Below are positions 49,428 through 58,473 of a DNA stretch of 64,000 nucleotides, one piece after another; within the stretch, counting starts at the first letter, position 1, and each line of letters opens with the position of its first letter. Both the position numbers and the translations under genes were made by a program. The stretch comes from a virus: the IMG/VR virus record IMGVR_UViG_3300026488_000022, positions 16,615 to 80,614 of that record. One strand, 5' to 3'. The notes below the pieces were generated by a model, which saw nothing but the letters and a program-made list of their open reading frames with translations, had not been told where the DNA came from and did not search any database.

Positions 49428-51220
49428 AGGGCTGAATAATCACTTGCACCAAGCAAAAATCCGTCAGGTGCTATAAATAATTTTTTAATTTCTTTTCCAT
49501 ATTTACTACCGCTTGGGATTGTTTGCATATTAATAACCCCGCTACTGCTTAACCTTCCGCTAATTGTCCCACTTTGATTAAAATTAGCAAAAATTCTATA
49601 ATCATTAGGTGCAACTTCGACATACCCTTCAATCATATTTTTTAAATAAGCGGTTTTTATTTTTTCACTTGCCTGATATTCACTTATTAGGTTTAATACT
49701 TCTAATTTCTCTTTATCTGTAATTGTTTTTTTCCATTCTTCTAAAACATCATTACTAGTAGAAGGCTCTCCTGCTTTTGTAGTTTCAATAACAGGTAAAT
49801 CCATAATTTCAAAAAACAAAATTTTCTTTTGTTGGCTACTACTTGGATTAAAAGGTTTTAAAAATTCTTCCCAATTTTCTTTTTTATTTTTATGTGTTTT
49901 ATTATATTTCTCTCTTGCTTGTAATGCTAAAATTTTTTCAGTAGCTTTAACATAAATATTTTCTCTTAATTTTGCTAAATCTCTATCAACTATTTCTTCC
50001 ATTTCTTTATAAAAAGCTTTTGTTTTTTCTAAATCAATTCTCATACCATTCATTTTCATTTTATTAAGAGCAAAGCCAATATCTCTAAACTTTCTATAAG
50101 TTTCTATAAAACCTTCTTGCTTTAACTCTTTCCATAAATCTCTAAAAATTTTATAGTTTGCCACAACGTCAATATTATTATATGTGGCAACTTTTTCAAA
50201 ATCGTACTCAATCAGTTTGCTTTGGTCAATTTCTTTATCCCAATCTCCGAAATATTTAAAAGCCAACTGTTTTAGACTTAAACTTTTTCTTTCAGTGGAA
50301 TTATAAAGCAAATAAGCCATAAGCAAAGTGTCGTCAATTTTAAATTGATTTATTAAAGGCTCTTGATTAACTTGAAAATTAAAATCTCTCATAATTTCGT
50401 GAATTAAAAAAGTTAAGTCAAAGCCTAAAAAGTTATGTCCTATAATTACACCTTCATAATTTTCAAAAAACTCTTTTAAATATTGTTTAATTAACTGATA
50501 ATTTTCTTTACTATGGTATTGAGGGTGAATTGCAATACAAGCAGGGTTTTTATCATCTTTTGTAAAGCTGATTGTGAGAAGTCGATTTTTATACCATTCA
50601 AGCCCTGTTGTTTCAATATCGCATACAACTGCTTTTGCCTTTAAAAGTTCATTTAAATATTGTTTTGTTTCATCTGGTTGTTTTAAAAAAGAATGATTAA
50701 TTTCAATATTCTCAAATTTATCTTTATATTCACCTTTTACAAAAACTTTATAAGTTTCAAAACTTAATTGAAGTTCTTTAGTCCTATTAGGGTATCTTTC
50801 AACAATAATAGGATTTAAAAAAGGTATAACATTTATTTGAGATAAGTTAAAAATCTCTTTGTTTTTTCCACTTCCAAACGTAAATTCAGCACCTTTAATA
50901 ACTCTACCAAGATTATTACTGAAATTTTTATCTTTTGTAATTTCCTGATAAGTATCTGAATGTCCAATTAACCAAACATCTATACCCATAATTTGTGAAT
51001 ATTCAAAAACTTCATTTATGACTTCTTTTAAAACTGCTTTTTTAATTCTCCCTTTTTTAGGAACAGGTATTGATACAAAAGCAAAATCTCTTACATTTAA
51101 ATTAAAAGGTTGTAAGAGTTGTTTATGTAAAAAACCATAATTTTCTTTAAAGCAAATATTATCTGGTAACCAAATAATTGCTTTTGGGTTTGCATTGTTA
51201 TAGGTAAATAAATAAGCCAT
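49428..51220 (-). CDS. polA: DNA polymerase I-type, exon 1 (3'-5' exonuclease and polymerase start)
   Basis: First exon, 597 codons plus two bases. An N-terminal 190 residues of unknown role, a proofreading exonuclease with VVCDIETTG (D201, E203) and IGHNFLGFDL, then the start of the polymerase domain (FNPSSSQQKKIL, SGTISGRLSSSGVINMQTIP) ending at motif A DYSAL. There is no 5'-3' exonuclease domain, as is usual in phage polymerases. It uses primers from the TOPRIM primase and copies the genome. Without splicing the product ends at 49379. Confidence 0.92.
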
Positions 51221-51251
51221 TTTCTCTCCTTTGGTTTAATTTAGCAATAAT

Positions 51252-51280
51252 ATTATAAAGATTTTTTTACAAAAAAGCAA
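51252..51280 (-). promoter_or_regulatory. Sigma-70-like promoter of polA
   Basis: Minus strand TTGCTT (51275-51280), 17-base spacer, TATAAT (51252-51257), followed by CCAAAGGAG and the polA ATG. Confidence 0.65.
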
Positions 51281-51285
51281 GAGAA

Positions 51286-52641
51286 TTAGAAAGATTTAAA
51301 AGAATTTATCCATTTTTGATAAGAAGTATATAAAATAGTATCTTTATGAGAGATTTTTAACTTTTGTGACCATTCTTTTTGTAACCTACAACGTCTTTCG
51401 CCTTTTTCTAAAAAACAAAAAGTAAAAAACAAAGGCTCTTTTTTATTTTTATGTTCTCTTCTTAACCTGCCTATCGTTTGTTCATAAGTTTCTTTTGTAT
51501 GTGTTGCCAAATTGATAATAGTATCCATTCTATAAATACTGACACCTTTTTGTAAAATAGTTCCTCCTATTAATACTCTTAATTTTTCATTCTCAAAATC
51601 CTCTAAATATTTTTTTCTTTCCTTACTTGTAGTAGCCCGATTAATAATTTCAGCTCTTATACCTTTTTTAGCTAACAAATTCTTTAAATTTTCTTGATTT
51701 TCATTGTAAATAGAATACAAAAATACACTTCTACCTTTTTTTAACAAAAATTCAACAAAATTAATAATATCATCAAGCAAAAGTTTTGAATTATAAAGTC
51801 TTTGCCAAGCTTTTTGAGCCTCATATTTTCCACTATAAAAAATAGGCAAAGAGTGTTGAATTATTATATGTTTAACAGGTTTAATATCAGGATTGCCTCC
51901 TATGACCAAATTACTAAAATGGTCATAAATAGCCTCTGTAAGCCCATCTGAACGTGTTGGTGTAGCACTTAATCCTAATCTATATTTAGCATTAAAAGAA
52001 AGCATTGTTTTTGTTAAAGCCCCCACCGAAATTAAATGACATTCATCAACTATAATAAACCCTACTTCTTTGTTTAATCTATTAACTACATCTTTATTTA
52101 GATTTAAAAATTGAAGGGTTGAAATATAAATATCTCCTTCTTTAAATTTATTTTTATTATTTAATAAAACCACTTTAGCATTTGAATTTTGTGTAAATTC
52201 TTCATAAGTTTGCTCTGCTAAAGAAGTTTTATCTACTAAAAACAAAGTTTTAATACTTAATTGTTTTATTAAATAAATAGAACTATAAGTTTTACCTGAC
52301 CCTGCTGGCGCTCTATAAAGGCAAGAACTTTCCGGAGAATTTAAAAGTAGTTTTAAAATTTTTTTAGTATCTTTTATTTGATAATCTCTTAAATTAAAAT
52401 TCTTTAATTCAATATTAATTTTTTTGCCTTTTTGTCTTTCATCTATTAATTTATTAATATCTCCTTTATAACTATTAATAAATTTTTCATATTTTCTTGG
52501 AACTAACAAGCCTTCTTTTGTAGGAATAATAGTAGCTACCTTTTCTTCTTTTCTAACATCATAATAAACATATTTTTTAATATTTAAAAATTTCAGGTTA
52601 TCTTTTGAAATTAGATAACCTGCTTTTAATTTTATTGACAT
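51286..52641 (-). CDS. SF2 DNA helicase (UvsW/type III restriction-like)
   Basis: 451 residues with Walker A APAGSGKT (111-118), DECH (near 200), SATPTR and the C-terminal motif VI ETYEQTIGRLRR. The layout matches phage UvsW-like branch-migrating or general SF2 helicases. It acts in recombination-dependent replication or fork repair. It overlaps the winged-helix gene upstream by one base. Confidence 0.88.
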   Translation of the reverse strand: MSIKLKAGYLISKDNLKFLNIKKYVYYDVRKEEKVATIIPTKEGLLVPRKYEKFINSYKGDINKLIDERQKGKKINIELKNFNLRDYQIKDTKKILKLLLNSPESSCLYRAPAGSGKTYSSIYLIKQLSIKTLFLVDKTSLAEQTYEEFTQNSNAKVVLLNNKNKFKEGDIYISTLQFLNLNKDVVNRLNKEVGFIIVDECHLISVGALTKTMLSFNAKYRLGLSATPTRSDGLTEAIYDHFSNLVIGGNPDIKPVKHIIIQHSLPIFYSGKYEAQKAWQRLYNSKLLLDDIINFVEFLLKKGRSVFLYSIYNENQENLKNLLAKKGIRAEIINRATTSKERKKYLEDFENEKLRVLIGGTILQKGVSIYRMDTIINLATHTKETYEQTIGRLRREHKNKKEPLFFTFCFLEKGERRCRLQKEWSQKLKISHKDTILYTSYQKWINSFKSF

Positions 52642-52919
52642 TAAATTAATTTAAAAAATGGCGTTAGTTTGTCGAAAAGGTAAGCTCCTATCCTATATTT
52701 TCCACTATCTAATTTCTCAATAAATTCATCATACGCTTTTAACATATGATAAACTCTTTGTTTTGAACTATTTGTGTTCTTAGCAATATCTGCTATTGTA
52801 AAATAACCTTTTTCTTGCTGTATTCTTGCTCCTACTAATAAAAACAATAAATTTCTAACTGTTATATTATTAAATTCATTTTTTGACAAATTATTTAAAT
52901 TTTCTAAAAAAAAATTCAT
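52641..52919 (-). CDS. Winged-helix DNA-binding protein, 92 aa
   Basis: The ATG at 52919 (MNFFLENLNNLSKNEFNN) is preferred over one at 52946, because TTAAAGGAGA lies before it. Residues about 37-85 form a winged helix (YFTIADIAKNTNSSKQRVYH, then YRIGAYLFDKL). It could regulate the replication genes or act with the adjacent helicase. Confidence 0.62.
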   Translation of the reverse strand: MNFFLENLNNLSKNEFNNITVRNLLFLLVGARIQQEKGYFTIADIAKNTNSSKQRVYHMLKAYDEFIEKLDSGKYRIGAYLFDKLTPFFKLI

Positions 52920-52944
52920 TTTCTTCTCCTTTAATTTTTTCTTC

Positions 52945-52973
52945 ATTATAACATATTTTTTACTTTAAATCCA
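52945..52973 (-). promoter_or_regulatory. Weak sigma-70-like promoter
   Basis: Minus strand TGGATT (52968-52973), 17-base spacer, TATAAT (52945-52950), inside the end of the 147-aa gene. The -35 match is poor. Confidence 0.4.
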
Positions 52974-53389
52974 TATGTTCTTTCTAATTCACTACTTGAA
53001 ACACCACTTAAAATAAGTTTTTTATCAACTTTTAAGACTCTTGAATACAAACTTTTTAAGATTTGACCGCTATATGCTTTATTATTTGCAAGTTCTGCAC
53101 CAATATTATAAATAATATTAAATTCTTTTAAATTCAAATCATTAATACTTATTTCATTTTTTAAAATATCAGATTGTAACTCAGAAAAATCAAAACCTTG
53201 TACTTCACCATAAAAATTTTCAAATAAATATTTAACAATTTTTTCGATATCTTGATTAATAATTAAAATATTATTTTTAAATTTTAGTTTATTTTCAATT
53301 TTAATTAAATCAATCTCTGTTAATTCAATTTTTGCCCAACTTTTTGGAAAACCATAATAAAAATAAACAAGTTCGATTTTTTTATTCAT
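52946..53389 (-). CDS. Hypothetical protein, 147 aa
   Basis: An N-terminal strand region (IELVYFYYGFPKSWAKIELT) and a helical remainder. It overlaps the kinase gene upstream by 8 bases. Patterns such as NNKAYSGQILKSLYSRVLK recall antirestriction-like phage proteins (YSGxxL), but the match is too thin to name. Confidence 0.5.
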   Translation of the reverse strand: MNKKIELVYFYYGFPKSWAKIELTEIDLIKIENKLKFKNNILIINQDIEKIVKYLFENFYGEVQGFDFSELQSDILKNEISINDLNLKEFNIIYNIGAELANNKAYSGQILKSLYSRVLKVDKKLILSGVSSSELERTYGFKVKNML

Positions 53390-53957
53390 ATTTATGCCTT
53401 TTGATTATTTCCGAAATAATTTTAGAACACTCTATAATGAAATCCTCCATTTTTTCATTTTTTATAATATAATCAAAAGGCAAATTCTCCCAATCTTTTT
53501 CACTAATATGCTTATCTTCATTTTGTAAAACCCTTTTTATTTTAATAGCATAATATTCATAATCAGGATAATCATTTAATAAACTCATATACTCGTTTTT
53601 AAAACGCAAGTCTGGAATAACAACAATATCATAATTGCTTTTATTAATTTCTTCTTTTATATAATTTACAAAAATATCCTCTCCAAAGACTTCTCTTAAA
53701 CTCATACCTGTGTCTTGTAACAACTCACGCATTGTTTTATTCCCAACTACTTTAAAATCTTTATTTTTCTGTTCTTCTATTGTTTCAAGAGAAAAACCCC
53801 ATTGTTTAGAAATAAACATTTTTAAAGGGTAGGCAAAAGAAAATTTTTTTATTTTTAATAATGGATAATTTTCTAAAATATAATTCATCATAATATTTGC
53901 ACAAGTATCTTTTCCCACACCTTTTTTACCGCTAATACTAATAATTATTTTTGGCAT
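53382..53957 (-). CDS. Deoxynucleoside monophosphate kinase
   Basis: 191 residues with P-loop GKKGVGKDT (10-18), a MRELLQDTGMSLREVFGEDI segment and VIPDLRFKNEY, the DxR lid-region pattern of phage dNMP kinases. It phosphorylates dNMPs, including dTMP from the ThyX encoded directly upstream. It overlaps that gene by one base. Confidence 0.85.
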   Translation of the reverse strand: MPKIIISISGKKGVGKDTCANIMMNYILENYPLLKIKKFSFAYPLKMFISKQWGFSLETIEEQKNKDFKVVGNKTMRELLQDTGMSLREVFGEDIFVNYIKEEINKSNYDIVVIPDLRFKNEYMSLLNDYPDYEYYAIKIKRVLQNEDKHISEKDWENLPFDYIIKNEKMEDFIIECSKIISEIIKRHKYE

Positions 53958-55744
53958 TATAACTCCTTAATAATCTTATTATATAAATTAGATTGAAACA
54001 TTTTTATACTATCTAACATTGCAACTGCTATTTTTCTTATTTCTTCTTGTGCGTCTTTTTTTAATCTTAAATTAAAGAAATTTACTAAATTATCTTTATC
54101 CATCTGCACCCAAAATGTTGTATAAGCCCCCACGGGCTGAACTGCCCTTGCTTGTTCTGGTTTTAAACCTATTTCTAATGCTTTTTCATAAATAGTAGTT
54201 ATATAATCATAAGTATCTTCAAACATTCTCTCAATATTTTGTTTATCACCGTAGTCTAAAGAATTATAATTTTCTATTTCAGGCATATAAAACTCAAAAG
54301 GCACTTTATTATTTTTTACGTATCTACGTGAATTATGAACAACAATACCGTTTGCTACATAATTATGGTCTTTGTGTTCTACTTCTAAATCATAAGTTTC
54401 CTCTTCTCCAACAAACTTTATGCTTTCTATTATTCCAAATTTAATTGTTCTTTTAGCAGTAGATACTTCTTTTTTTGTTTTTTCTCTATGACAATTTTTG
54501 CACAGGACTTGTATATTTTCATAATCAAAAGCCAATTCAGGATATTGATTAACAGGTTTTATATGGTCAAGCTCAAGCTCGTTTTTAGCACCACAATAAG
54601 CACATTTATAATTATATTTTTCTAATACTTTTTTCCTTCTAAATTCAGCATACCAATAATTAGCAACTCTGTTTCTAAAACCTCCTTTTGTTTCCAAATA
54701 ATCTTTTACTAATTTTTCAGATATTTTTTTTCTAACTTCTGGTGGATGTTTCATACCATAGGCATGACTTTGTTCTCCTTTAAGCCCTTTATTCCAAACT
54801 TTTCTACATTTTAATGCTTCAAGAGGGGTATAAGTAATACCGTGTTTTCTTAACCAAACTCTAACTGTATTATAGTTTAAACCTTCGATTTTAACCCAAT
54901 CTTTCAGTGAAATACCTCTTTCAGTATAATAATTCTTTTTATTTAATAGCCATTCTTTATTTCTGTATAAAGGTTGTCCATTTACAGCTATAAAATCCCC
55001 TTCTTTTAAGTTTTTAAGTCTAACCCAGCCATTTTTTGTTAAAAATTTATGCTCAAGAGAAGTTTTAATTTTATATCTTTTTTGATTTACTTGTACAGTT
55101 ACCTCAAATATTTTTTTAGTTCCTGTTTTAAAAACTTCTTTTATTGGCGTATAAAAGAATTCTTTTGTTTCAAAATTATAAGACTTAACTCTTGGCAAAC
55201 GACCATCAGTTCCTTTTTTATATTGCTGTTCATATAAATCCTTTATTTTTCTTTTTCCTTTTGAAGTATGTATAAGAGTGTCCCCAGATACACATAATTC
55301 TAAATAGGAGGCTCCCCTGTGACGCATAAATTGTCTTGCAACAAAAATAGGACATTTAATTTTAAATGTAGCAACCTCACTTGCGTGGTCAAGCATTAAT
55401 TGTGTTAAAATTTCTTCATTTCCTTCAGCAATTTGTTCAAACGTAGGCAAATTTTCGTGTCTTAAACTCTCTCTTATCCTATCACTAAAATAAGCAGGAG
55501 TAATAAATTCAAACACACTCTCGTGTTTTAATTTTTGTAGTCTTTTATATAATTTAGCAGGGTCTTTTGCCGTTTCATTACCATAACTCGAAGTTGCTAT
55601 TGTAGCAACCATTTCTTCTCTACTTTCTTGATTGAGATTACCAACCCAACCACTCCACAACTCAACAAAACCATTTTCCCATTTTGTACCAATATTATAT
55701 ATAGGTTTTACAAAAGAAACCATTTTAAAACATTTATTTTCCAT
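53957..55744 (-). CDS. thyX: Flavin-dependent thymidylate synthase with intein
   Basis: 595 residues. The host protein is residues 1-150 and 472-595 (274 residues, normal ThyX length). The ThyX signature RHRGASYLEL-SRRY is interrupted after Leu150 by a 321-residue intein, so the precursor must be inactive until splicing. Other ThyX parts include the C-terminal QARAVQPVGAYTTFWVQMD. It makes dTMP from dUMP with FADH2 and methylene-tetrahydrofolate. It stands in a nucleotide cluster with dNMP kinase and dCMP deaminase. Confidence 0.93.
   Translation of the reverse strand: MENKCFKMVSFVKPIYNIGTKWENGFVELWSGWVGNLNQESREEMVATIATSSYGNETAKDPAKLYKRLQKLKHESVFEFITPAYFSDRIRESLRHENLPTFEQIAEGNEEILTQLMLDHASEVATFKIKCPIFVARQFMRHRGASYLELCVSGDTLIHTSKGKRKIKDLYEQQYKKGTDGRLPRVKSYNFETKEFFYTPIKEVFKTGTKKIFEVTVQVNQKRYKIKTSLEHKFLTKNGWVRLKNLKEGDFIAVNGQPLYRNKEWLLNKKNYYTERGISLKDWVKIEGLNYNTVRVWLRKHGITYTPLEALKCRKVWNKGLKGEQSHAYGMKHPPEVRKKISEKLVKDYLETKGGFRNRVANYWYAEFRRKKVLEKYNYKCAYCGAKNELELDHIKPVNQYPELAFDYENIQVLCKNCHREKTKKEVSTAKRTIKFGIIESIKFVGEEETYDLEVEHKDHNYVANGIVVHNSRRYVKNNKVPFEFYMPEIENYNSLDYGDKQNIERMFEDTYDYITTIYEKALEIGLKPEQARAVQPVGAYTTFWVQMDKDNLVNFFNLRLKKDAQEEIRKIAVAMLDSIKMFQSNLYNKIIKEL
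54332..55294 (-). other. Intein with HNH homing endonuclease in ThyX
   Basis: Residues 151-471 of the ThyX precursor. It begins CVSGDTLIHT (Cys1), has a block-B-like TSLEHKFLT, and ends DHNYVANGIVVHN, followed by Ser472 as the +1 nucleophile. An HNH endonuclease lies near the C-terminal side: CAYCG, LELDHIKPV, LCKNCHREK. All residues needed for splicing appear present. Confidence 0.93.
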
Positions 55745-55982
55745 TTGTTTTTCCTTTCAAAAATTTTAATAAGTCTTTTTTAAGTTTTTCTTTTGTAGGC
55801 TCTTTTCTAATTTTTTTAACCATTTTACTGCTTGTATGATACCTCAAAATAGAGCTTTTAGGCATCTGCAAATCTTTTACTAAACCTTCTGGAATAATTA
55901 AATCATAATAATAAACTCTTTTTTCTTCAGGTACATATAGAATTGTTCCTTTTAAATTCTTATAAGTAGTTTCAACTAACAT
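55734..55982 (-). CDS. Hypothetical protein, 82 aa
   Basis: ATG at 55982 with AAGGAG 7 bases upstream; a TTG two codons earlier is ignored. Beta-rich first half (GTILYVPEEKRVYYYDLIIP), Lys-rich helical end. It overlaps thyX by 11 bases. Not recognised. Confidence 0.55.
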   Translation of the reverse strand: MLVETTYKNLKGTILYVPEEKRVYYYDLIIPEGLVKDLQMPKSSILRYHTSSKMVKKIRKEPTKEKLKKDLLKFLKGKTNGK

Positions 55983-55984
55983 AA

Positions 55985-56224
55985 TCAAACTCCTTTTATT
56001 TTTTTATAAATTTCAACAAAAGCAACTTTAGCATTTAACATATTTTTATATTTTCCAACTACAACAATATTTTTATTATACTCTTTAATTATAGCATAGT
56101 TTCCTCCTATTTCTGTAATTAAATACTTCTCCATTTCTTTGCTTTTTAGGGCCTCTACATATTTTTTATTAATATATTTCTTATTTAATTTTTCTTTTTT
56201 AAAAAATTTAACTAAATTAAACAT
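55985..56224 (-). CDS. Hypothetical protein, 79 aa
   Basis: A basic N-terminus, then an alpha/beta unit (YLITEIGGNYAIIKEYNKNI). It lies between the helicase and the 82-aa gene, 11 bases from the former. Not recognised. Confidence 0.55.
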   Translation of the reverse strand: MFNLVKFFKKEKLNKKYINKKYVEALKSKEMEKYLITEIGGNYAIIKEYNKNIVVVGKYKNMLNAKVAFVEIYKKIKGV

Positions 56225-56235
56225 TAACCACTCCT

Positions 56236-57456
56236 TTATAAAATTATTCCTGTGTCATCAAAACGCATATAATGAAAATTTGTTTCAGCAACATAAACAT
56301 TTTTTTGAGCATTTCTTGCTTTTATTGTAAAAATTCTTGCAACTTTATTATCAAAATCATCTTTATTTTGATAAATAAACAACAACACAGTAGCACTAAA
56401 TTCAAGTTCTCTACTCCCTCTTGTTGTAATTGAAATTCTATTATCTTTTTCTTTTACATCAGTTAAATTAACTTGTGTCGGAGCTATTATTACAATACCA
56501 AGCTCTCTTGTTAATCTATGCAACCTTTTAACAAAACTGCTCAAACTTTTCCATTCTTCTTTTGATGTGGGCATTTCTACTAAATTAAGATAATCAATAC
56601 CAAAAACTTTAAAACCTTCTTTTGCTCTAATTCTAATTTCTCTTTCTAATTCATAAACATCATAAGGCTGGTCATTTACAAAAAATTTATTTTCTCTATC
56701 AAAAAATTCTTTTTTCCATTGTTTAATTTTTTCAACATAAGCAGGGTTTCCATAAACCTCTTTAAAATATTCTCGATTTTCACAACAATACATTCTCGCT
56801 ATTGTTTCATCATTACCAAGCTCTAGATTAAATAAACAAACATTTTCGCCTTGTTTATAAGAATATAATAATTGCTGAAGAGTAAAAATGGATTTACCTC
56901 CTCCTGATAAACCACCAATAATTGAAAGACCACCAAACATTAAATTTTTATCTTTCATTGATTTTATAAAAGGCTCAATTAATTTAATATTAACAGGATT
57001 ATAATCTGCGTCTTTTACATCTGTTGTCAATTTTGTGACAACTGAAAGCTCTTCCTCAATTTTTTTAATTAAATTAACAGCAGTCTTATCTTTTTCTTTT
57101 AATTTATAAACCAATGTTTCAATATATTTATCAATAACATTTAATTGATAACTTTCAATTAAAATTTCTAACAAACCATTTTTATCGATATCATTAACAT
57201 CTATATCTTCAAAACTTTCTAACAAACTAATATAATTTAATTCATCTTTTTCTTTAACTTTTAATTTTATATAATCTTTTAATAAACTAAAAGAAGGTAA
57301 AAAACCCTTTTCTTTTTCAAAACTATCAATAAAAAAGTATATATCTTTTAATCGTGTTATAAACATATCTGGCTTTAATCTACGAAAAAAAGATAAATCC
57401 TTTTTTTTCAAAACATAGGCTAATGCTATTCTTTGTGTTGTATTAGTATTAATCAT
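56236..57456 (-). CDS. dnaB: DnaB-type replicative helicase
   Basis: 406 residues from the ATG at 57456 (AAAGG 7 bases upstream); the ATG at 57483 lies inside the deaminase gene. The N-terminal 150 residues resemble a DnaB N-domain. The RecA-like core has GGLSGGGKS (Walker A), NLELGNDETIARM, FGIDYLNLV (Walker B), IAPTQVN and GSRELEFSA. It unwinds DNA for the PolA-type polymerase and works with the TOPRIM primase. It overlaps the deaminase gene by 8 bases. Confidence 0.9.
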   Translation of the reverse strand: MINTNTTQRIALAYVLKKKDLSFFRRLKPDMFITRLKDIYFFIDSFEKEKGFLPSFSLLKDYIKLKVKEKDELNYISLLESFEDIDVNDIDKNGLLEILIESYQLNVIDKYIETLVYKLKEKDKTAVNLIKKIEEELSVVTKLTTDVKDADYNPVNIKLIEPFIKSMKDKNLMFGGLSIIGGLSGGGKSIFTLQQLLYSYKQGENVCLFNLELGNDETIARMYCCENREYFKEVYGNPAYVEKIKQWKKEFFDRENKFFVNDQPYDVYELEREIRIRAKEGFKVFGIDYLNLVEMPTSKEEWKSLSSFVKRLHRLTRELGIVIIAPTQVNLTDVKEKDNRISITTRGSRELEFSATVLLFIYQNKDDFDNKVARIFTIKARNAQKNVYVAETNFHYMRFDDTGIIL

Positions 57457-58129
57457 ATTGTAACCTTTCAACTTTAACACCATTTTCTTTTAAAAATTCT
57501 AAACCACTTGTATCTCTATATTCTTCTTTATAAACCACTCTTTTAATCCCTGCTTGTATAATATGTTTTGCACAATTATGACAAGGAGATAAGGTAACAT
57601 ATAAAGTTGTATTCTTTGTTGGCAAACCATTTTTAGCACAAAATAAAATAGCATTTAGCTCTGCGTGTATTACTATATCGTGGTTAGTTTTAAGTTCTTT
57701 TTTAATTTCAAAATCACCAACAAGCCTATAATTATCTGAATTATCATTTGCAAAGTCAATAATACCAACTTTTTTTCTACATTTTGAACAAAATACTTTT
57801 TTCTCTTCTTTATTTTCTATAAGTTCTGCACCGCAACATTTACTTACTAAAACCTCTTGTTCCTTTTCACAATCATATTTATATGGAACAATAATATACC
57901 CTTTGCCAAAACAACAAGCGCACTCATATTTAAACTCATAACCTGTACCTCCACAACAATTACAAATTTCTTTAATTTTTTTAGAATATCCTGTTGGTGT
58001 TCCATTGTAACCCACACTAATAATTCTACCTTCTTTTGCTATAACTGCCCCTACTTTTGCTCTAATACATTTACTTTGTTCAGCCCAAACTTCTGCTGTT
58101 TTCATCATTACAATATCGTATTTCTTCAT
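57449..58129 (-). CDS. dCMP deaminase with DnaJ-like zinc-finger insertion
   Basis: 226 residues. The catalytic zinc site is HAELNA (H155, E157) and SPCHNC (C183, C186). Between the N-terminal strand (VGAVIAKEGRIISVGYNGTP) and the catalytic core is an insert of about 95 residues: two CxxCxGxG motifs (C56-G63, C70-G77), as in the DnaJ central domain, then another cysteine pair set (C98/C99, C114/C117). It makes dUMP for ThyX. The insert's role, regulatory zinc or protein contact, is unknown. Confidence 0.88.
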   Translation of the reverse strand: MKKYDIVMMKTAEVWAEQSKCIRAKVGAVIAKEGRIISVGYNGTPTGYSKKIKEICNCCGGTGYEFKYECACCFGKGYIIVPYKYDCEKEQEVLVSKCCGAELIENKEEKKVFCSKCRKKVGIIDFANDNSDNYRLVGDFEIKKELKTNHDIVIHAELNAILFCAKNGLPTKNTTLYVTLSPCHNCAKHIIQAGIKRVVYKEEYRDTSGLEFLKENGVKVERLQYD

Positions 58130-58130
58130 C

Positions 58131-58472
58131 TTATTGCTCCCTAATTTTTTGTTTCAGACAATCTTTTAAACAATCTAATTTAGTTCCTGTTGGTAATTGT
58201 TTTAACATATTATTATAATAAAATTCTGCAAGTTCCTCGTAAGAATTTATTTGAGAAGAAACCCAACAAATTTTATATATTTTAATAAATCCAAACAATT
58301 TTTTGTAAATATAATATTTATATGGCTGAAAAACTCTATCAAACAATTTTACTTCGTCATTTACAGAGGGTTTAAATAAAGAGTGGGTTGCAAACATACA
58401 ACCCAAACCACACTCAAAATAATAATCTTTGCTATCTTTTTCTACTACTATTTTTACTTTTTCAAAAGACAT
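58131..58472 (-). CDS. Hypothetical protein, 113 aa
   Basis: Mixed alpha/beta, with YYFECGLGCMFATHSLFKPS near residue 17 and a Lys-rich end. It is 1 base from its neighbours on each side, so within one operon. Not recognised. Confidence 0.55.
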   Translation of the reverse strand: MSFEKVKIVVEKDSKDYYFECGLGCMFATHSLFKPSVNDEVKLFDRVFQPYKYYIYKKLFGFIKIYKICWVSSQINSYEELAEFYYNNMLKQLPTGTKLDCLKDCLKQKIREQ

Positions 58473-58473
58473 T

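Noticed and set aside
48245-51220. polA as two separate genes, or as a frameshift/assembly error
   Set aside because: The interrupting segment has all core group I intron elements and its removal restores motif A precisely and in frame.
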